Below the pieces are notes generated by a model. The model searched no databases and was not told the DNA's origin. It worked only from the letters and a program-made list of their open reading frames with translations. Made by a program: the position numbers and the translations under genes. From assembly GCA_905160935.1 (NCBI GenBank), contig CAJHZI010000240.1:145001-209000 (forward strand): a stretch of 64,000 nucleotides of DNA, read 5' to 3'. This DNA is from Enchytraeus crypticus. Lineage: Eukaryota; Annelida; Clitellata; Enchytraeida; Enchytraeidae. Each line of letters opens with the position of its first letter. Within the stretch, counting starts at the first letter, position 1. Below are positions 48,849 through 56,163 of this stretch, piece by piece.

Positions 48849-50330
48849 TATTTACTCTCAGAACACTCTGGTCCAAAGATCACGTGAGCCTCTCCCTCCA
48901 CGATAAGCTTCAGAGTGGCTGCTGTGGAGTAGATAGCTGTGCAGTAGTTGTTGACGTAGTAGTAACTGGAAATATCAAGAAAATAAGTGTGTTTTAAACA
49001 CCTGTTTTACGTCACTTTTAAAACTATATCACACTTTCAATATTACCTTTTCCAGAAAGCGGTTAGCCTATATATCTAAGTAATACTTTCATAATTTTGT
49101 CACAAAGGTAATCAATAATTTGACTACAATGACTACTATAATTTGATTACTATTGTGGTATCTCTGTAAAATAAATAATCTGTCAAATAGTGAATCGCCC
49201 ATGGCACATATTCTCACCCTTATTTCTCTATAGTACGTTGCATAAAGGGCGCTTCATCGATTTGAGAAAAAATCCATTCAAAAAGGTGTGGGTAGGGCGT
49301 AGACTGTACTTTATTCTGTATGTTGGTAAATAATAGCCTTACCCATACCTTAGCCATTTCTAAATTCTTATACACCTTAAGGTTAATGTAAACATAGCTT
49401 GGGAAAAATACGGCTTTTGAGGTTACTGCCCAGTTTGTTAGTCTTAAGTTTGTGGGCAGTGCCTCTTAAGTTTGTGCCCTATGCCTCTTGCGACCCGTGC
49501 AGTTTACGGTGGTGCAGTTTACATTTATCAGTATAAATGTAAAAAATAATTATAACCACACTATTCAATGACTAAAGCTAAAGAAAGCTAAAACCAAGTT
49601 TAACGTCATTTTCCCACGTAAGTTTCCTTATGACATGCTCGAATATTATCTCATGATTGACGGGGAGAGCACTAGATTTGAACCTACACCTACTGATCCC
49701 CTGTCGAGCAACTTGCCAACATACTTGCCATAATATGGCGAACTGTAAATCTGTGTAATTTGTGTAATTGTGAATGTCTTAATAGCGTAGGGGTATCGCC
49801 TTGAAGCTTGAAATGGCAAATCCTGAAGTCAATTGAACCCTCGTGGGTTCGAATCCCGGCTGCGCTGATCTGAGAGTAAAATCTCGGACATTCACGGGAC
49901 TGGTTATTCGGAAAATGGTCTAAATTGCCTAACGGTTTAAACATGTTATGTTAAAAGTGATAGCTATCAACATAGTTGATTATTCACTATAATGCGTGTT
50001 TACGTTTTTGTGGTGGTGTAATTTCCTACTTTTTATGTTTATGATGTTCTGTTACTATTCTTCCTGTCAAGTGTTGACGAATAAAGAAGTTGATATATAC
50101 CATCGGCTCTCATAGAACTTCCAAAAAAAAATTAGTACGCATTAGACAATTCAATTTACTAACCTGATGTTTTCACCCTTCAGGTAGCCATCTTTCTGTG
50201 CCTGTTCCATCGCCATGGTGATTGCGCCGTGGTTGTAGACGGAAGTGACGTAACCAATGCGCAGTGACGTCACTAAGAGATTATGACGTAATACGATTAC
50301 CCAATAAAATGCTAGGATTCTTACTAGCAT
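26176..50330 (-). CDS. Receptor guanylyl cyclase copy 1 (natriuretic-peptide-receptor type), 18 exons, 3' end not found
   Basis: Membrane receptor that makes cGMP from GTP. Exons, 5' to 3' on the minus strand: 50330-50164, 48965-48856, 46910-46560, 45648-45443, 43823-43713, 42762-42627, 42076-41943, 41684-41570, 40134-40053, 38597-38504, 34320-34138, 33737-33633, 32440-32369, 30970-30616, 29992-29815, 28505-28365, 26866-26674, 26449-26176. All 17 junctions are GT-AG and in phase (3007 nt, about 1002 residues). Layout: leader 1-22; ectodomain to about 443; membrane helix about 446-468; kinase homology domain about 480-790; coiled coil 795-845; cyclase from 850. Cyclase residues present: metal Asp in FSDIAGFT and in ETIGDAY, guanine-selecting Glu (KVETIGD) and Cys (YCLFGD), and the NVASRM Asn/Arg pair. 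The kinase-like domain lacks the catalytic Lys and the DFG motif. The two exons that would end the cyclase domain were not found between 16.2 and 26.2 kb. Ligand unknown. Confidence 0.95.
26674..26866 (-). CDS. Cyclase copy 1 exon 17
   Basis: Encodes the first half of the cyclase domain: [20 protein letters not shown] and [19 protein letters not shown]. The position usually Val in SDIVGFT is Ala. Donor gtttga. Confidence 0.95.
27345..27555 (+). mobile_element. Repeat family C copy
   Basis: Diverged copy with (GAT)n end; another at 27615-27855 lies about 60 bases further on in the same orientation. Confidence 0.7.
27615..27855 (+). mobile_element. Repeat family C copy
   Basis: Head CTCGTGTTGTGTCCAGGTTG, middle AACGTCAGTAAGGTCATTCG, end AAACTGGGATTTAAGGGAAG. 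Confidence 0.75.
28207..28308 (+). mobile_element. SINE family A, 5'-truncated
   Basis: Begins at CGACCGCGGATCATTATTTG and runs through the tail. Confidence 0.75.
28365..28505 (-). CDS. Cyclase copy 1 exon 16 (coiled-coil linker)
   Basis: Encodes [20 protein letters not shown] then [20 protein letters not shown] and NRMLPP, the dimerisation helix between kinase-like and cyclase domains. Confidence 0.95.
29262..29402 (+). mobile_element. SINE family A copy
   Basis: Diverged head (CTAGAGCCAGTAGTAAGTGC), intact B box GGGGTTCAAATCC, complete tail. Confidence 0.8.
29671..29782. repeat. Long inverted repeat (foldback) beside exon 15
   Basis: Arms of about 47 bp (29671-29718 and 29734-29781) with about three mismatches and a 15-base AT-rich loop; arm core CAATGGTAGACAAGTATAAA. 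It lies 33 bases inside the intron behind the donor of cyclase exon 15. It may be a MITE remnant. Confidence 0.9.
29815..29992 (-). CDS. Cyclase copy 1 exon 15 (end of kinase homology domain)
   Basis: Encodes [20 protein letters not shown] then [20 protein letters not shown], the conserved C-lobe ending of receptor cyclase kinase-like domains. Donor gttagt. Confidence 0.95.
30616..30970 (-). CDS. Cyclase copy 1 exon 14 (kinase homology C-lobe)
   Basis: Encodes [32 protein letters not shown], an acidic insert ([20 protein letters not shown]), [20 protein letters not shown] and [17 protein letters not shown] is replaced by HGD as in the family; the D[FY]G motif is replaced by GCP. Confidence 0.95.
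31018..31390 (+). mobile_element. Repeat family D copy (about 370 bp)
   Basis: Family D starts CGTGTTGTGCTCGG, contains CTGCCGCGTGTACGTAAGAG and CTCAGAAGCCATATTTTTCC, and ends TGCCACTTGGCAGTGCACTG plus GA repeats. A near-identical copy is at 44873-45252; partial or diverged ones at 34730-35100, 41290-41505 and 47480-47720. Confidence 0.8.
31788..31922 (+). mobile_element. SINE family A copy
   Basis: Full copy; truncated relatives lie just left at 31528-31592 (plus) and 31418-31472 (minus). Confidence 0.85.
31990..32280. repeat. 42-bp tandem repeat interrupted by a LINE tail
   Basis: Four or five units of GGCTAGTAATGATCTGCAAT followed by TGATTGATTTTTGTTATTTAT. A reverse L2-like tail (32163-32235) splits the last unit. 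Confidence 0.85.
32369..32440 (-). CDS. Cyclase copy 1 exon 13
   Basis: Encodes [20 protein letters not shown] then DLVN. Acceptor cggcag, consensus donor gtaagt. Confidence 0.95.
32570..32690. repeat. (TA)n microsatellite
   Basis: ATATATAAATA repeats passing into about 55 bp pure TA. Confidence 0.92.
33365..33505 (-). mobile_element. LINE 3' end fragment (family of 22665-22905)
   Basis: Contains the inverted CACTGCCTACTGGCAGGTCC end and CACATATGAGTGGATC. Confidence 0.7.
33633..33737 (-). CDS. Cyclase copy 1 exon 12
   Basis: Encodes [20 protein letters not shown] then [15 protein letters not shown], matching the GAC(T/V)DPP..C...EYC.RGSL region of natriuretic receptors. Donor gttttt. A truncated duplicate of its 5' edge lies upstream at 33750-33800. 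Confidence 0.95.
33750..33800 (-). pseudogene. Partial duplicate of exon 12 5' edge
   Basis: 51 bases nearly identical to 33686-33737, in tandem within the same intron. The acceptor AG is not preserved in the copy (TGT in place of TAG) and there is no donor, so it should not be spliced. Confidence 0.85.
34138..34320 (-). CDS. Cyclase copy 1 exon 11 (kinase homology N-lobe)
   Basis: Encodes [40 protein letters not shown] and [10 protein letters not shown]. The VAVK position reads VLVA, so the nucleotide-anchoring Lys is absent. Consensus-like donor gtaggt. Confidence 0.94.
34434..34500 (+). mobile_element. Second 5S-rRNA-derived fragment
   Basis: GAGGTTAGTACTTTGTGGGC, CACTTTGGTAGATCGA and AAAGCTTTGAATG correspond to the same 5S segment as 6990-7042, but the sequence behind it differs. 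Confidence 0.6.
34730..35100 (+). mobile_element. Repeat family D, diverged, with an internal insertion
   Basis: The middle (34820-34955) is another repeat, also found at 56165-56300 and 42890-43010, that ends in GTTGTT; family D sequence resumes at AACTTGTTGATTTAAGGAGT. Confidence 0.6.
35100..36060. other. AT-rich intron sequence, nothing recognised
   Basis: Apart from a short hairpin (35180-35230, GGTGTCAGGACCGGTGTCCG) I see no gene or repeat that I can name. Confidence 0.6.
36061..36140 (+). repeat. Repeat tail with (AG)n
   Basis: CATGGACCTGCCAACCAGCA then about 40 bp AG; the tail of the LINE family at 22665-22905. Confidence 0.8.
36911..37047 (-). mobile_element. SINE family A copy
   Basis: Full-length reverse copy, well preserved, with GATTTGAACCCCGCACATA over the B box. 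Confidence 0.85.
37852..38100. mobile_element. Possible non-autonomous DNA element
   Basis: Left end CAGTGGCGGATCTAGGAATT and right end GTGCCCCACTCTGGATACCC are imperfect inverted repeats, a border style common in animal MITEs. No ORF inside. A similar left end occurs at 45703-45740. Confidence 0.45.
38229..38325. repeat. 29-bp tandem repeat, 3.3 copies
   Basis: Unit GTTTATATGCTTTTATTAAA then TTACAACTA, perfect copies. Confidence 0.93.
38504..38597 (-). CDS. Cyclase copy 1 exon 10 (juxtamembrane)
   Basis: Encodes [20 protein letters not shown] then [11 protein letters not shown], the cytosolic start of the kinase-like domain. Donor gtaaac. Confidence 0.94.
39780..39996 (+). mobile_element. 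SINE family B copy
   Basis: Full length; A box TAGTGTAGGGGTAAC and B box GGGTTCGAATCCC are intact. Confidence 0.88.
40053..40134 (-). CDS. Cyclase copy 1 exon 9 (membrane segment)
   Basis: Encodes [20 protein letters not shown] then GLVYVIR, a single 23-25 residue hydrophobic helix followed by basic residues in exon 10. Acceptor tttccag, donor gtttaa. Confidence 0.95.
41506..41568 (-). repeat. (CT)n tract (minus strand) behind a splice donor
   Basis: GA repeats on the plus strand, i.e. CT in the sense of the cyclase gene, beginning immediately behind the gtctgt donor of exon 8. Confidence 0.93.
41570..41684 (-). CDS. Cyclase copy 1 exon 8 (membrane-proximal ectodomain)
   Basis: Encodes [20 protein letters not shown] then [18 protein letters not shown], the W-G-G-x-P-P-x-D-x-P-x-C-G-F motif found just outside the membrane in natriuretic receptors. 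The CPPPP segment leads directly to the helix. Confidence 0.95.
41780..41905 (+). mobile_element. Repeat family C, tail with long (GATGAC)n
   Basis: Short tail fragment followed by about 60 bp GAT/GAC repeats. Confidence 0.65.
41943..42076 (-). CDS. Cyclase copy 1 exon 7
   Basis: Encodes [20 protein letters not shown] then [20 protein letters not shown]. The G-x-I-x-x-N-x-x-G/A-D-R pattern is typical of the receptor ligand-binding fold. Donor gtaatt. Confidence 0.95.
42370..42565 (-). mobile_element. SINE family E (tRNA-derived) with hairpin tail
   Basis: Read in reverse: tRNA-like GGTAGGCACGTTAGGCAACG, B-box-like GGATCAATTCC, then AGAAGCCCTCTAGGCTTCTG hairpin and TTGACGTTAA end. Tail-only copies at 43325-43390, 52635-52700, 55487-55550 and 62470-62525. 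Confidence 0.65.
42627..42762 (-). CDS. Cyclase copy 1 exon 6
   Basis: Encodes [20 protein letters not shown] then [20 protein letters not shown] and GFSFT. Acceptor ttctag, donor gtaaga. A partial duplicate of its 5' edge precedes it. Confidence 0.95.
42781..42840 (-). pseudogene. Partial duplicate of exon 6 5' edge, with acceptor
   Basis: Tandem copy of 42713-42770: acceptor TTCTAG followed by about 50 coding bases ([16 protein letters not shown]) with a three-codon difference (SAA to SSS), then the next unit begins. There is no donor, but the acceptor is intact. Confidence 0.88.
43161..43293 (+). mobile_element. SINE family A copy
   Basis: Well preserved; B box GGGGTTCAAATCC. Confidence 0.85.
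43713..43823 (-). CDS. Cyclase copy 1 exon 5
   Basis: Encodes [20 protein letters not shown] then [17 protein letters not shown]. Acceptor catcag, donor gtaagc. Confidence 0.94.
43910..44145 (-). mobile_element. Repeat family C with expanded (ATC)n tail
   Basis: About 140 bp ATC/GTC repeats (43912-44050) continue the GAT tail; the head remains at 44085-44145. Confidence 0.75.
44518..44735 (+). mobile_element. SINE family B copy
   Basis: Full length, B box GGGTTCGAATCCC, inserted beside GAATAATAAGATGG repeats. Confidence 0.87.
44873..45252 (+). mobile_element. Repeat family D copy
   Basis: About 90% identical to 31018-31390 by eye; ends at GCACTGAAGAGAGAGAAGAG. Confidence 0.85.
45275..45440 (-). 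repeat. (CT)n tract (minus strand) behind a splice donor
   Basis: GA-rich on plus, CT on the gene's sense strand, starting within 3 nt of the gtgctc donor of exon 4. Confidence 0.92.
45443..45648 (-). CDS. Cyclase copy 1 exon 4
   Basis: Encodes [40 protein letters not shown] and [19 protein letters not shown], with an N-glycosylation sequon (NIT). Donor gtgctc. A relative of its 3' part lies inverted at 56086-56163. Confidence 0.95.
45895..46065. repeat. About 62-bp tandem repeat, nearly 3 copies
   Basis: Units containing AAATAAAAAATAATATACAA and ATCTATATATTGAAACATAA; AT-rich, in intron. Confidence 0.85.
46455..46548 (+). mobile_element. Repeat family C head fragment
   Basis: CCCGTGCTATGTCCGGTC to AGTACGAGACGACTGAGC, ending 12 bases from the donor of cyclase exon 3. 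Confidence 0.6.
46560..46910 (-). CDS. Cyclase copy 1 exon 3 (ligand-binding domain)
   Basis: Encodes [60 protein letters not shown] and [16 protein letters not shown]. This is the F-x-W-x-R/K-x-A-x-(I/L) strand of the periplasmic-binding-like fold. Confidence 0.96.
46945..47035 (+). mobile_element. SINE family A, 3'-truncated
   Basis: Head ACTGGCTGCAGTCAGTGGAG through B-box GGGATTCAAAGCC, lost after CTCGCCCTGGC. Confidence 0.75.
47222..47375 (-). mobile_element. LINE 3' end fragment (family of 22665-22905)
   Basis: Inverted CAGCCTATTGGCAAGTCC end and CACATATGAGTGGAT segment. Confidence 0.6.
47600..47705. repeat. Tandem duplication, 56-bp unit, 2 copies
   Basis: TAAATCGTTAATCGATTATG to GGAGTGTACACAAG twice, inside a decayed family D repeat. 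Confidence 0.85.
48350..48585. repeat. (GACA)n / (GACT)n field
   Basis: Degenerate tetranucleotide repeats; both strands show long artefactual frames. Confidence 0.88.
48640..48848 (-). repeat. (CT)n tract (minus strand) behind a splice donor
   Basis: About 210 bp GA on plus, CT on the gene's sense strand, starting about 8 nt behind the gtaaat donor of exon 2. Confidence 0.93.
48856..48965 (-). CDS. Cyclase copy 1 exon 2
   Basis: Encodes [20 protein letters not shown] then [16 protein letters not shown]; the FGP-x-C motif is the conserved disulfide site of the receptor family. Confidence 0.95.
49771..49993 (+). mobile_element. SINE family B copy
   Basis: Full length, B box GGGTTCGAATCCC. 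Confidence 0.87.
50164..50330 (-). CDS. Cyclase copy 1 exon 1 (start codon, leader)
   Basis: ATG at 50330-50328. Encodes [20 protein letters not shown] as hydrophobic leader, then [20 protein letters not shown] and [15 protein letters not shown], the first strand and helix of the ligand-binding fold. Donor gttagt. This is the only Met upstream of the conserved LRIGYV segment in the frame that I can see. Confidence 0.9.
50246..50291. promoter_or_regulatory. Cluster of three CRE-like sites within exon 1
   Basis: TGACGTAA (50246-50253), palindromic TGACGTCA (50265-50272) and TGACGTAA (50284-50291) with a CCAAT and a TGCGCA between them. They overlap coding sequence, so they could be chance. Confidence 0.3.
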
Positions 50331-51204
50331 GGTGGATTAATTCGCTATTGTAAAGGAATGGATTTGGGAAGATACTGATGCTGATAATTCGGATAATACT
50401 ATCAAATTTCAAGTATCTGAAAATTGTATTAATCGCATAGTCGATACGGTTAAATGAGGTTCTATCTATATGTAGAAATACAATTTTTAAATGTAAATGA
50501 TCCAGCTATAGCAGCATGCATTTGATCATGATAACATGATAACGTTGTACATTTACTAATATCTATTTCGAACTTTTACATCTTGGATAGCTGATCCTTG
50601 ACAGAAATTCTCATTTATCAATCTGTCATCTACATGTTCTATCTATCTATAAAGAAATCAGCGATTTAATAATTAAGAACGAGTTTGGAAATATGCAAAG
50701 AGACGGATTTATTACTAGAAAATTCTTCGGAAAGTTTGGAAATTTAATTTTAAAATTTCAAAACTCTAATTAGGGTATTTAATTATGAAATCAGATTTCA
50801 GTCAAATAATAAAAGCCAAGTTTAACGTCTATTCCCATATAGCAAGCGATAGTGTTAGAGAAAGCTCGGCCGTAAAACTGGAGCAATTACAATTTGTATT
50901 TGTAATTATTGATTATAATTGCTAAAAAAAATTAGTTAAAATCATAAATAATCCTATTGAATGTTTATTCTATGTAAGGTGTATGCATATTCTATTCGCT
51001 TGATTTTATTCCACATATTTTCTTTCTTCAATGGTTATATAACAGAATAACTAGTAAAGTTAAAATTATATAAAATTTAAGTCGGTCAGCTAGATAGGAC
51101 CGGCATAGAAGTTAGGATGTAATCTCTTTAACTGTCCAACAATTGTGGTATCTACTATATGACTGTTGCTGATGTATTAAAGAGTCATGTTCGCTAACAT
51201 AAAA

Positions 51205-51344
51205 CTCTCTTTCTCTCTCTCTACCTATCTCTTTCTCTCTGTGTCTCTTTCCGTATCTGTCTCTCTCATGTCTCTCTGTCTCTCTCTGTCTCTCGCTGTC
51301 TCTCTATCTTATTCTCTCTCTGTCTCTCCCTCTCTTTTTCTCTT

Positions 51345-51407
<63 letters not shown>

Positions 51408-51422
51408 CGATCTGTCTCTCTG

Positions 51423-51476
<54 letters not shown>

Positions 51477-51548
51477 TTATATATATATATCTATGTCTCC
51501 CTCTCTTTTTTTTCTCTCTCTCTCTCTCTGTTTCGATCTGTCTCTCTG

Positions 51549-51594
<46 letters not shown>

Positions 51595-51796
51595 TTATAT
51601 ATATTATATATCTATGTCTCCCTCTTTTTTTTCTCTCTCTCTCTCTGTTTCGATCTGTCTCTCTGTCATAATATATAAGATATATTATATATATATTATA
51701 TATATATCTATATATATTATCGATCTAGTATATGTATATATATATATATATATATATCTATGTCTCCCTCTCTTTTTTTTTCTCTCTCTCTCTCTT

Positions 51797-51838
<42 letters not shown>

Positions 51839-51840
51839 GA
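51205..51840. repeat. Compound (CT)n(TA)n macrosatellite
   Basis: After a 215-bp CT tract, a roughly 115-125 bp unit (CTCTGTTTCGATCTGTCTCT, (TA)n, GTATTTATATATATA, CTATGTCTCCCTCT) repeats about three to four times. Confidence 0.93.
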
Positions 51841-52293
51841 TATCAACTAGAAAATCCCATCAAACAGTTTTTATGTTTTTGTTTAAATAAAGTCTCCCAT
51901 TTCAGAAAACATAAATTCTTGGACTAAGTAGGCGTTACCGGATTCAGTACCTGAGTTAGCTGCCTCTTAAGATCCACGTTCAGTCTTCTGACGGCTTAGC
52001 ACTTAACCTTTATAAAAATCTTGTTGCTTCTGGCTTGACTATTCTTTGGTGCACCGGATGTAAAATACTTTTCTGTGTAATCTTCTTTAATCCGTGTCCA
52101 TAAATCCAGGTTTTAATTCATAAATGTCTATCAATGTATATCCTGTCCGAGCAGTCCTTTCATCGTTTCCAAGGTAACGGAGTTTATTAAACTAATCCGA
52201 GATAAAATAAAATCGTTCAAAACGACCAACGTTGATATTTTATTTTCTAAAAGCGTGTTACTCTCAACGATATATAATTAGAAAGTCTATTTT

Positions 52294-52352
52294 ACAAAAC
52301 AAGTGATTTTCTTACAAAACAAGTGATTTTCTAGCAAAACAAGTGATTTTCT
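52294..52352. repeat. 20-bp tandem repeat, 3 copies
   Basis: Unit TACAAAACAAGTGATTTTCT, last copy with AGC in place of TAC. Confidence 0.9.
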
Positions 52353-52904
52353 ATTTCAAGACATGTTAGAATTTAAGGTAGAAGGGTTACCTTATCACAT
52401 TGCTGTTTATGATGATTTTGACGTTCTTTATTTGTTATCTAATGTTCGTTGTGTCTGTGTGTTTTTATTTTTTGAGAGTTAATATGTAGTTAAAATAATA
52501 CAATGTAAAGTGCATAGGCCCTATTAACTCGGTTTCGGTATTTGTGCTCGTCATTTATAATTCTTTGCAGCAATTGATACGTCACTTAATAAGCAACCGA
52601 TTCTATACCAGTATTGTTGTGATTTTAATTGAAAGTGTATTTAACGTCTAGGTTAAGAAGCACAAGGCTGCTCTACAAGACTACTCGACACACTCGAGCT
52701 ACCGTCACAAAGATTAAAGGTAACAGTAAGTTGCTGGCAAGTCACCGGTATGTAACTTACTAGTAACTAGAAGATACAAGGATGCTAAAATTGTCATGAT
52801 TTATTACGATGACTATTGCGATACAGGCCTAATGTATTACTCCCTTTAACCTAACCAACGCTGAAATTTCAAAGGTGTTAAAATCCTGTCATTTAATCAC
52901 CACG

Positions 52905-53180
52905 ACAACCTCGGCCTGGGTTCAAAGCCCAGGTCAGTCAATGCTCAACCAACTCCATATGAGCGCAGGTTCAACGTACATAACTCAGGACGTGCTCAGC
53001 CGAAATATTTCGCTTCACCAAAATGACTGTTGCTAGCAGAATAGAACCTACCAGTCGGCCGAATTTCACAACTAATTTAAAGAATTCCAATTACACTTGT
53101 TTTAGCGTGTATTCGTAACACGGTCAAAACTCAAGTGATGTCCAAAAGATGATTGAACTAGTGCGACATAAGCTAAAAGT
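52905..53180 (+). mobile_element. Chimeric SINE: tRNA-like head, body shared with the 5S SINE
   Basis: B-box-bearing GGCCTGGGTTCAAAGCCCAG (52913-52932) precedes a body containing GAATAGAACCTACCAGTCGG and AGTGCGACATAAGC, which follow a 5S head at 6963-7215. Confidence 0.6.
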
Positions 53181-53312
53181 CACTCTGATGTTGTAACCTT
53201 TAACGAGTGTTGTAAGCACATCAAATGACATCCTATGAATTATTAAATTTCTAAGATTTCTTATAACTTAGTACTGCGGTGAACTTGGGGAAGTTAGGAG
53301 CTTTAGGTTAAG

Positions 53313-53639
53313 CAGGGGTGAGAAAACCTACTTAAAAATAGGTTTTCAGGTTTTTACCACAGTTTCTTTGCAAACTCTAGATCTCTGAAATGATAAGCAG
53401 AAATTTAATGTTTCACCATTGGCTTGACGATGACTTGACTAATAGACTACTAGCTTAACTATTAATTTTGTAGCATTTAATGCTATTTATAAAAAAGTTG
53501 AGATGTTTAAATTTGTCACATTTTCAAAAAATGTCGAATTTTTATATAATTTTAAAAACCTGAAAACCTACTTTTTAGGCCTTTAGGTTTTTTGGTTAAA
53601 AAAACCTAAAACCTAAAAATACTACTTTTGCCACCCGTG
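53313..53639. mobile_element. Possible non-autonomous hAT-like element
   Basis: Left end CAGGGGTGAGAAAA and right end TTTTGCCACCCGTG are inverted repeats of the hAT type. Subterminal AAAACCT/AGGTTTT motifs are repeated inside both ends. Flanking 8-mers AGGTTAAG and ATATTGAG match at only 5 of 8, so a target duplication is not clear. Confidence 0.5.
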
Positions 53640-54281
53640 ATATTGAGCCAGACAGCAGGGATGTGTTAGATTTTAGTTATTTTTACTGATACCTATTTTA
53701 AGAAATTGCAAACTCTATGTAATGGAAATCTCAAGCAGCGTTGTATTTAATACTGAGGCTACTAAAATGGAAATTCGCTACGCGATATTCTCAATTTTAG
53801 TTAGAAAATTAACAAAGGATCGAGTGGTAGGCACAATCAGGGAAGACACTAGTGTGAGGGGCTAGGGAGGGGGTTAAGCCCCATAAATTCTGTGCTCAGC
53901 TACAACTTATCCACATAAATATATGTAATTTAAAAAAATGGGTCTAAAATGAAGCCACCTCATTCCTACTCCCCCTATCTAATTCTTAAGCCACGTCTTG
54001 TCCGTGAGTTCAAATTACAGTATAATTATTATATAATGCAATGAGATGGTATAGACGACACGAGTATTGAGGAGAAAGGAATGATAGATGTAATACTACA
54101 CAGATTACGTGACAAATGTAATTATTTGACGTGCAGTATCTAGTAAAGCAAAGAAGTTTACATTGCAAGCCTCTTGACTGGCAGCTACAGACCTATGAAA
54201 AAAACATTTAGTATTAAACTGATAACCGGTCAGTGAAATGATGTTTTATCTAAAAGAAGAATTCAACATACACACGACTAT

Positions 54282-54480
54282 CTCTCTCTCTCTCTCTCTC
54301 TCTGTGTGTGGTGTGTTTTTCTCTCTGTCTCTCTCCCTCTCTCTCTCCCCCTCTGTCTCTCTCTCTCCTTTCCGCCTCTCGTTCTGTCTCTATCGCTCTC
54401 TCTCTCTCTGCCTCTCTCTCTTTTTGTTTCTCGGTAGCTCTGCCTATCTCTGTCTCCGTCTCACTCTAATTCTTTTTCTT

Positions 54481-54575
<95 letters not shown>

Positions 54576-54578
54576 ATA
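54282..54578. repeat. Compound (CT)n(TA)n microsatellite
   Basis: About 245 bp CT-rich then about 45 bp TA, followed directly by a SINE. Confidence 0.93.
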
Positions 54579-54717
54579 CTGGCTGGAGCCAGTGGCGAAG
54601 TCGGTAAGAAATTCGACCGCGGATCATTATGTGCGGGGTTCAAATCCTGGGCTCGCCCGTCACTGACATTGCTTCCGAGTGAGGAAACTAATGTTAATCT
54701 TAGCTTAACCAGCTTAT
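54579..54717 (+). mobile_element. SINE family A copy
   Basis: Full copy with intact boxes, immediately behind a TA microsatellite. Confidence 0.87.
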
Positions 54718-55564
54718 ATTTAGTTTATATATAAATATACATATATATATATTATACAGGTAAGTATATATATAAATACAATTATTTGAAAACTGTGTTT
54801 GCATGTTTATGCTTCAAGGAAAGTGCTTTATTCTTCACTATGATTACAAACATTCACCAGCGTCGTTTGTAAACGTACAAGATATGTGAATGTTTCTTAA
54901 TACAATTATCCTCATAGCTCTATACCACAATGATACAGATCATCACTTATACCTGCGAGACAGCTGTATTGCGCTATCGTGAAGCCTTCTATTAAATAAT
55001 GTAATATATAATAATAAAATCGTAGAGTAATTTAAAATAGTAGGACGTGTGATAGTAGAACGTAACGGAATTTCAATGGTTTACGCTTTATTAATATATA
55101 TACCTTTTATTCGCCACTTGGGCAACAAAACACACACTGAACAGAAACAGAAATAAACGCAAATGTGCAAAACAAAGAAAATAGAACACAAAGAAAAAAC
55201 AATAGACTGCATTTCGAAAAGTAGCCTATGCAATATAAGCACATCAATATCATCAATTTTGAAACCGTATAGGTTACTTTTATCAAAATTTCCAGAACAA
55301 TACTTATTGGCATGATATGCCAATTTTTTCTTTCAACACTGTTGAGAGCTGAGATTTATTACATCTCTGTAGTCATTAATCATTAAAGGCTGTTAGAAAA
55401 TGGAATTTTTTTCTTTAAGAATGAAACATTTAATATTGTTTTTGCTTGTTTCGCGATGAAACAGCAAATTCAATTTATAGATAGTAAGTGTTTAACGTCA
55501 AGCTTCAGAAGCACAAGGCTTCTCTTAATGACAATTAGACACACTCGAGCTCATCTCATTAGAG

Positions 55565-55775
55565 ATTAGAGATGAGAAAAAGAAAGAGAAAGAAAAAGAT
55601 AGAGAGAGAGAAAGAGAGATATAGACAGAAAGAGAGAGAGATAGGGAGAGAGAGCGATGGAGATAGAGGTAGACAGAGAAGAGTGGGACAGATGGAGAGA
55701 GAGAGATACAGAGAGAGGGAGAGAGAGAGAGAGAGAGGGAGAGAGAGAGGGAGAGAGAGAGAGAGAGAGAGGACA
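55565..55775. repeat. (GA)n tract
   Basis: About 200 bp GA-rich. On the minus strand a GTAAGT (55783-55778) precedes the CT repeats, the arrangement seen behind five real donors, but no convincing exon abuts it. Confidence 0.88.
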
Positions 55776-56085
55776 GAGAACTTACAAAACATAAGGTACA
55801 TGCTAGCACTTAGATGAAAATTTGATACTGAGAGCAAAATGATTAAAATTTTATTCAAGTAATGTTTCGTTTGAAAATAGAATTCAGTAACACAATTAAA
55901 TTGTTTACCTGTTTCAATTCAAATGTTAAATTTCTTAACATTCAATCTCCGCTATGGCAATCAAATTTATTTAGACTATAACTGCCTATTCTTTCTTGCA
56001 AAAGCTTCATACATGAAGATCTAATTCAGTTAGAATAATGTCCATTAATTTTGGCTTCACTGAATTAGAAAACAAGATAATTCAA

Positions 56086-56163
56086 ATGGACATAATTCAA
56101 ATCTCCAACATGACGGGACAGAACCTAACGTACAGGATGCAGGATTTTCATGGCATGAAACAG
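56086..56163 (+). pseudogene. Orphan inverted fragment of a receptor cyclase ectodomain exon
   Basis: Encodes MDIIQISNMTGQNLTYRMQD then FHGMKQ and ends at CAG|GTG exactly as exon 4 of copy 1 does ([19 protein letters not shown]). It is on the opposite strand to both cyclase genes. Upstream similarity fades and no other exon is near. Confidence 0.8.

Larger units (their letters stand above)
51841..54240. other. Intergenic, no recognised gene
   Basis: AT-rich. Contains a 20-bp triple repeat (52294-52352), a family E tail (52635-52700), a chimeric SINE (52905-53180) and a possible hAT-like element (53313-53639). Confidence 0.65.

Noticed and set aside
49830..49880. tRNA gene (perfect B box GGGTTCGAATCCC)
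   Set aside because: No cloverleaf can be drawn around it and the same unit recurs five times with a common non-tRNA body; it is SINE family B.
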